Source: Enoplosus armatus
Taxonomy: Eukaryota; Chordata; Actinopteri; Centrarchiformes; Enoplosidae
Length of the DNA: 64,000 nucleotides
Assembly: GCF_043641665.1 (NCBI RefSeq)
Contig: NC_092190.1
Location: forward strand, 21,469,048 to 21,533,047
Reading direction: 5' to 3'
The translations under genes were made by a program, and so were the position numbers. Positions within the stretch are counted from its first letter, which is position 1. Every line of letters starts with the position of its first letter. Below, one piece after another: positions 61,977 to 64,000 of this stretch. The notes below the pieces were generated by a model. That model had not been told where the DNA came from and searched no databases. It worked only from the letters and a program-made list of their open reading frames with translations.

Positions 61977-64000
61977 AACTAAAAGATGTTAAACGAGGGA
62001 GTTCCACATAAAAGAAGCGTCCTGCATTTAGCTTATTGTGATTCCAGGCCACAACATGAGCCACAAGTGCCATCCTCTCTGCCATAGTCTCCCACTGCAG
62101 CCTCGCTCCAGCTCACTTTGATCACGGTTCTGGGTATTCTCTGCGGCAAACATCTGGTCCCAAGCCTATTATGTAGACATTTGGGTTTACCACTATTCCT
62201 GTCTGTCTTAAGGATAGCTTCTGTGCAGTTATCTGTAATGGTGTCAGTGTATTTTTTGGTAAGATGCAACTTCAGTTGAGCCAGAACCTGTGAAACACAT
62301 ATGTAGGAGCCCAAATGCAGTGGAAACCTACAACATATGAACATTTGACATGACTGCAGTGTTAGTTTGGATAATTTATGGGTCGGCTGCATGCTAATAA
62401 GTGTATGTACAGTATGACCAACTCATTCCTTCACTGCAGAGCTTATACATACTGCAAGTCCTTGAAAAGAAGCCAAAAAGGCATGGCCATGTGTCATTAG
62501 AATAACAAGCAGTAAATAAGGTTCAGAGCTGACATCTTGGAGTGTGAATTAGTCTTGGCATCAGCTGGATAGAGGCTGTGTCCTGATTGCCTCGCTCGCT
62601 GTGTGCACAACGACGCATTGTGCATACCAGACTGAGAGCAAATCAAGTGATGGAGCAAAGATAAACAGGTGGAGACAAGATCGCCATTATCAAGCGATGA
62701 CGGAGGTTTGGGTGTGCGTTGGGAGGGCAGCAATGTGATGAGCACAAATGGTAATGCAGACCTAATCTGAAGTGTCAGCTTTTGTTCAAAAATGAACTGC
62801 CAAGGCCTAAATTCCTTGTACCCAAACAACGCCTCGAAGGACAAGAAAAAGCCACAGTGATTCATAGGTTTACAGTTCTGGGGATGTGACTCAAAAAGGG
62901 CTATTGTCTGACATTTATGCCCACCACAATGTGGCAACGTAGCCTGACAAAGCACCTGGCTTCAGTTTGTCCATTAAGGCAACGTCATAGCGTTGCTTTT
63001 CTTTAGAAAACTACAATACAAAGGACTAATGAACACAATGAGGCCTGGTTGTAAAAAGTTGTTGATAATTTGTAAATGTTGTTAAAAAGAGAGGGTACCA
63101 GGCTGGGCTAGCTAACTAGCCCACACACAGACCTCCAAAATGTCCCTTAGATTGAACAATGCCTTACTGTTTTTGTGTTAGACTGATGGTGTGGCAATGT
63201 GGAACCAGCCTGCAAGAATTAACAAGCTCTCACTGAGGGAGGAGTTGGAGGACACAAAGCTCGGGGACAGCAGGGGAGCAACAAAGTCAAATATTCTGCA
63301 TGTCATCGACCACTGTTAACTGGGGACCATGTTAAGACTCACTGGACTCTTAAGGCCTTTAGACTTCAGTGAAACATTGATGGGTTGTCGCGCTTAAAGT
63401 CTGAATTGCTGTGTGGTGAGAGCATGGCTATGTAGGCCTTCTGATCCACCCTTGTGTGTTAATATAAAGCTTCCCACTCATTTGGAATAAGACTTAAACA
63501 CACATGGGAAGCTTTTGAACATTGCCAGCTCAAGACAAGCAGGAAACGTTCTTTGGATTCCTCCAATGAGACATCCCTGTCTGGCACAACCCAACCAGGA
63601 AACAGTCATTGCCGCCACTACTTTATAATCCCAAGTAATAAAAGCTGAACCTGAATCAAATGTTCCGCTTTATTCAACAACCCTGTATCAAAGGAGCGGT
63701 GACAGCTTCCATCACAAATGTAGATAATGTTCAAAATGTGATTTTTTTGTTTTTTACTCTGAAATGTTTGTCTTTGAAAAACAATTTTTTTGTTTTTTCC
63801 ATCTCTTGAGTTTCTGGTTTGTTTTCCTTTTCCCCAGATGTGGCTCAGTTTATTGTGTTTTTTTGTTTTTTTCTACGAATGAAGAACCCAAACGATATTT
63901 CCCAGGCCACTCGTAAAATATAATCCGCGCAGCATCAATCTCCACTGCGATTTCTCCCATTTTTGCATATGTGTCAACCTGTCAACCTTTAGAGCCTCGG

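Larger units (their letters stand above)
41470..64000. other. Gene-poor DNA upstream of igfbp5
   Basis: About 22.5 kb in which I find no supported gene on either strand. Open frames reach only 152 codons (62497-62955, minus), without recognisable domains. Repeats and mobile-element remnants are listed separately. In vertebrates the DNA on the far side of IGFBP5 is a known gene-poor regulatory region, so enhancers are likely here, but only alignment can locate them. Confidence 0.7.

Noticed and set aside
62497..62955. 152-codon minus-strand frame
   Set aside because: No domain, no exon-like boundaries, no neighbours. Treated as chance.
1..64000. tRNA genes, CRISPR arrays, bacterial promoters or operons
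   Set aside because: No cloverleaf or B-box patterns were seen, and the introns and repeats mark this as animal DNA. A tRNAscan run would be decisive for tRNAs.
40166..64000. Other genes expected near IGFBP5 in vertebrates (such as TNP1 or TNS1)
   Set aside because: No frame or exon resembling them was found, so they must lie outside the window or be absent.

Overview
The window is teleost fish genomic DNA. It holds two intact four-exon genes whose exons join in frame at GT-AG splice sites, separated by long AT-rich introns. It is full of (CA)n/(TG)n microsatellites and of dispersed repeats of kinds common in ray-finned, probably percomorph, fish. There are no operons, phage, CRISPR arrays or tRNA genes that I can see.

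Layout: positions 1-3212 are upstream DNA with a possible 3' end of an unknown transcript (1-346) and a minus-strand relic of a Myb/SANT-like (Harbinger-type) domain (484-663). The plus-strand gene at 3213-20225 encodes a 270-residue insulin-like growth factor binding protein 2 (exons 3213-3573, 11814-11965, 16151-16291, 20067-20225). Positions 20226-29580 separate the two stop codons and must hold both 3' UTRs. The minus-strand gene at 40165-29581 encodes a 267-residue IGF binding protein 5 (exons 40165-39832, 31151-30937, 30636-30517, 29715-29581). Positions 40166-64000 are about 24 kb of DNA in which I find no convincing gene: transposon remnants, microsatellites and stretches that could be regulatory.

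The two genes point tail to tail (igfbp2 > < igfbp5), the arrangement known for the IGFBP2-IGFBP5 pair across vertebrates. Both products are secreted, bind IGF-I and IGF-II through a 12-cysteine N-domain and a 6-cysteine thyroglobulin type-1 C-domain, and control IGF access to its receptor. The fish-specific duplication gave two such pairs. The exon-1 and linker sequence of the first gene looks more like the fish igfbp2a form, which would make the partner igfbp5a, but I cannot settle this without alignment.

I found no undescribed biological system. The observations most worth checking are a ~550 bp inverted-repeat element with a second related copy, a hairpin-forming element near 24 kb, nested transposons at 50.2-50.7 kb, paired (TG)n...(CA)n tracts, a CpG-rich block inside igfbp5 intron 1, and candidate conserved elements in the desert upstream of igfbp5.
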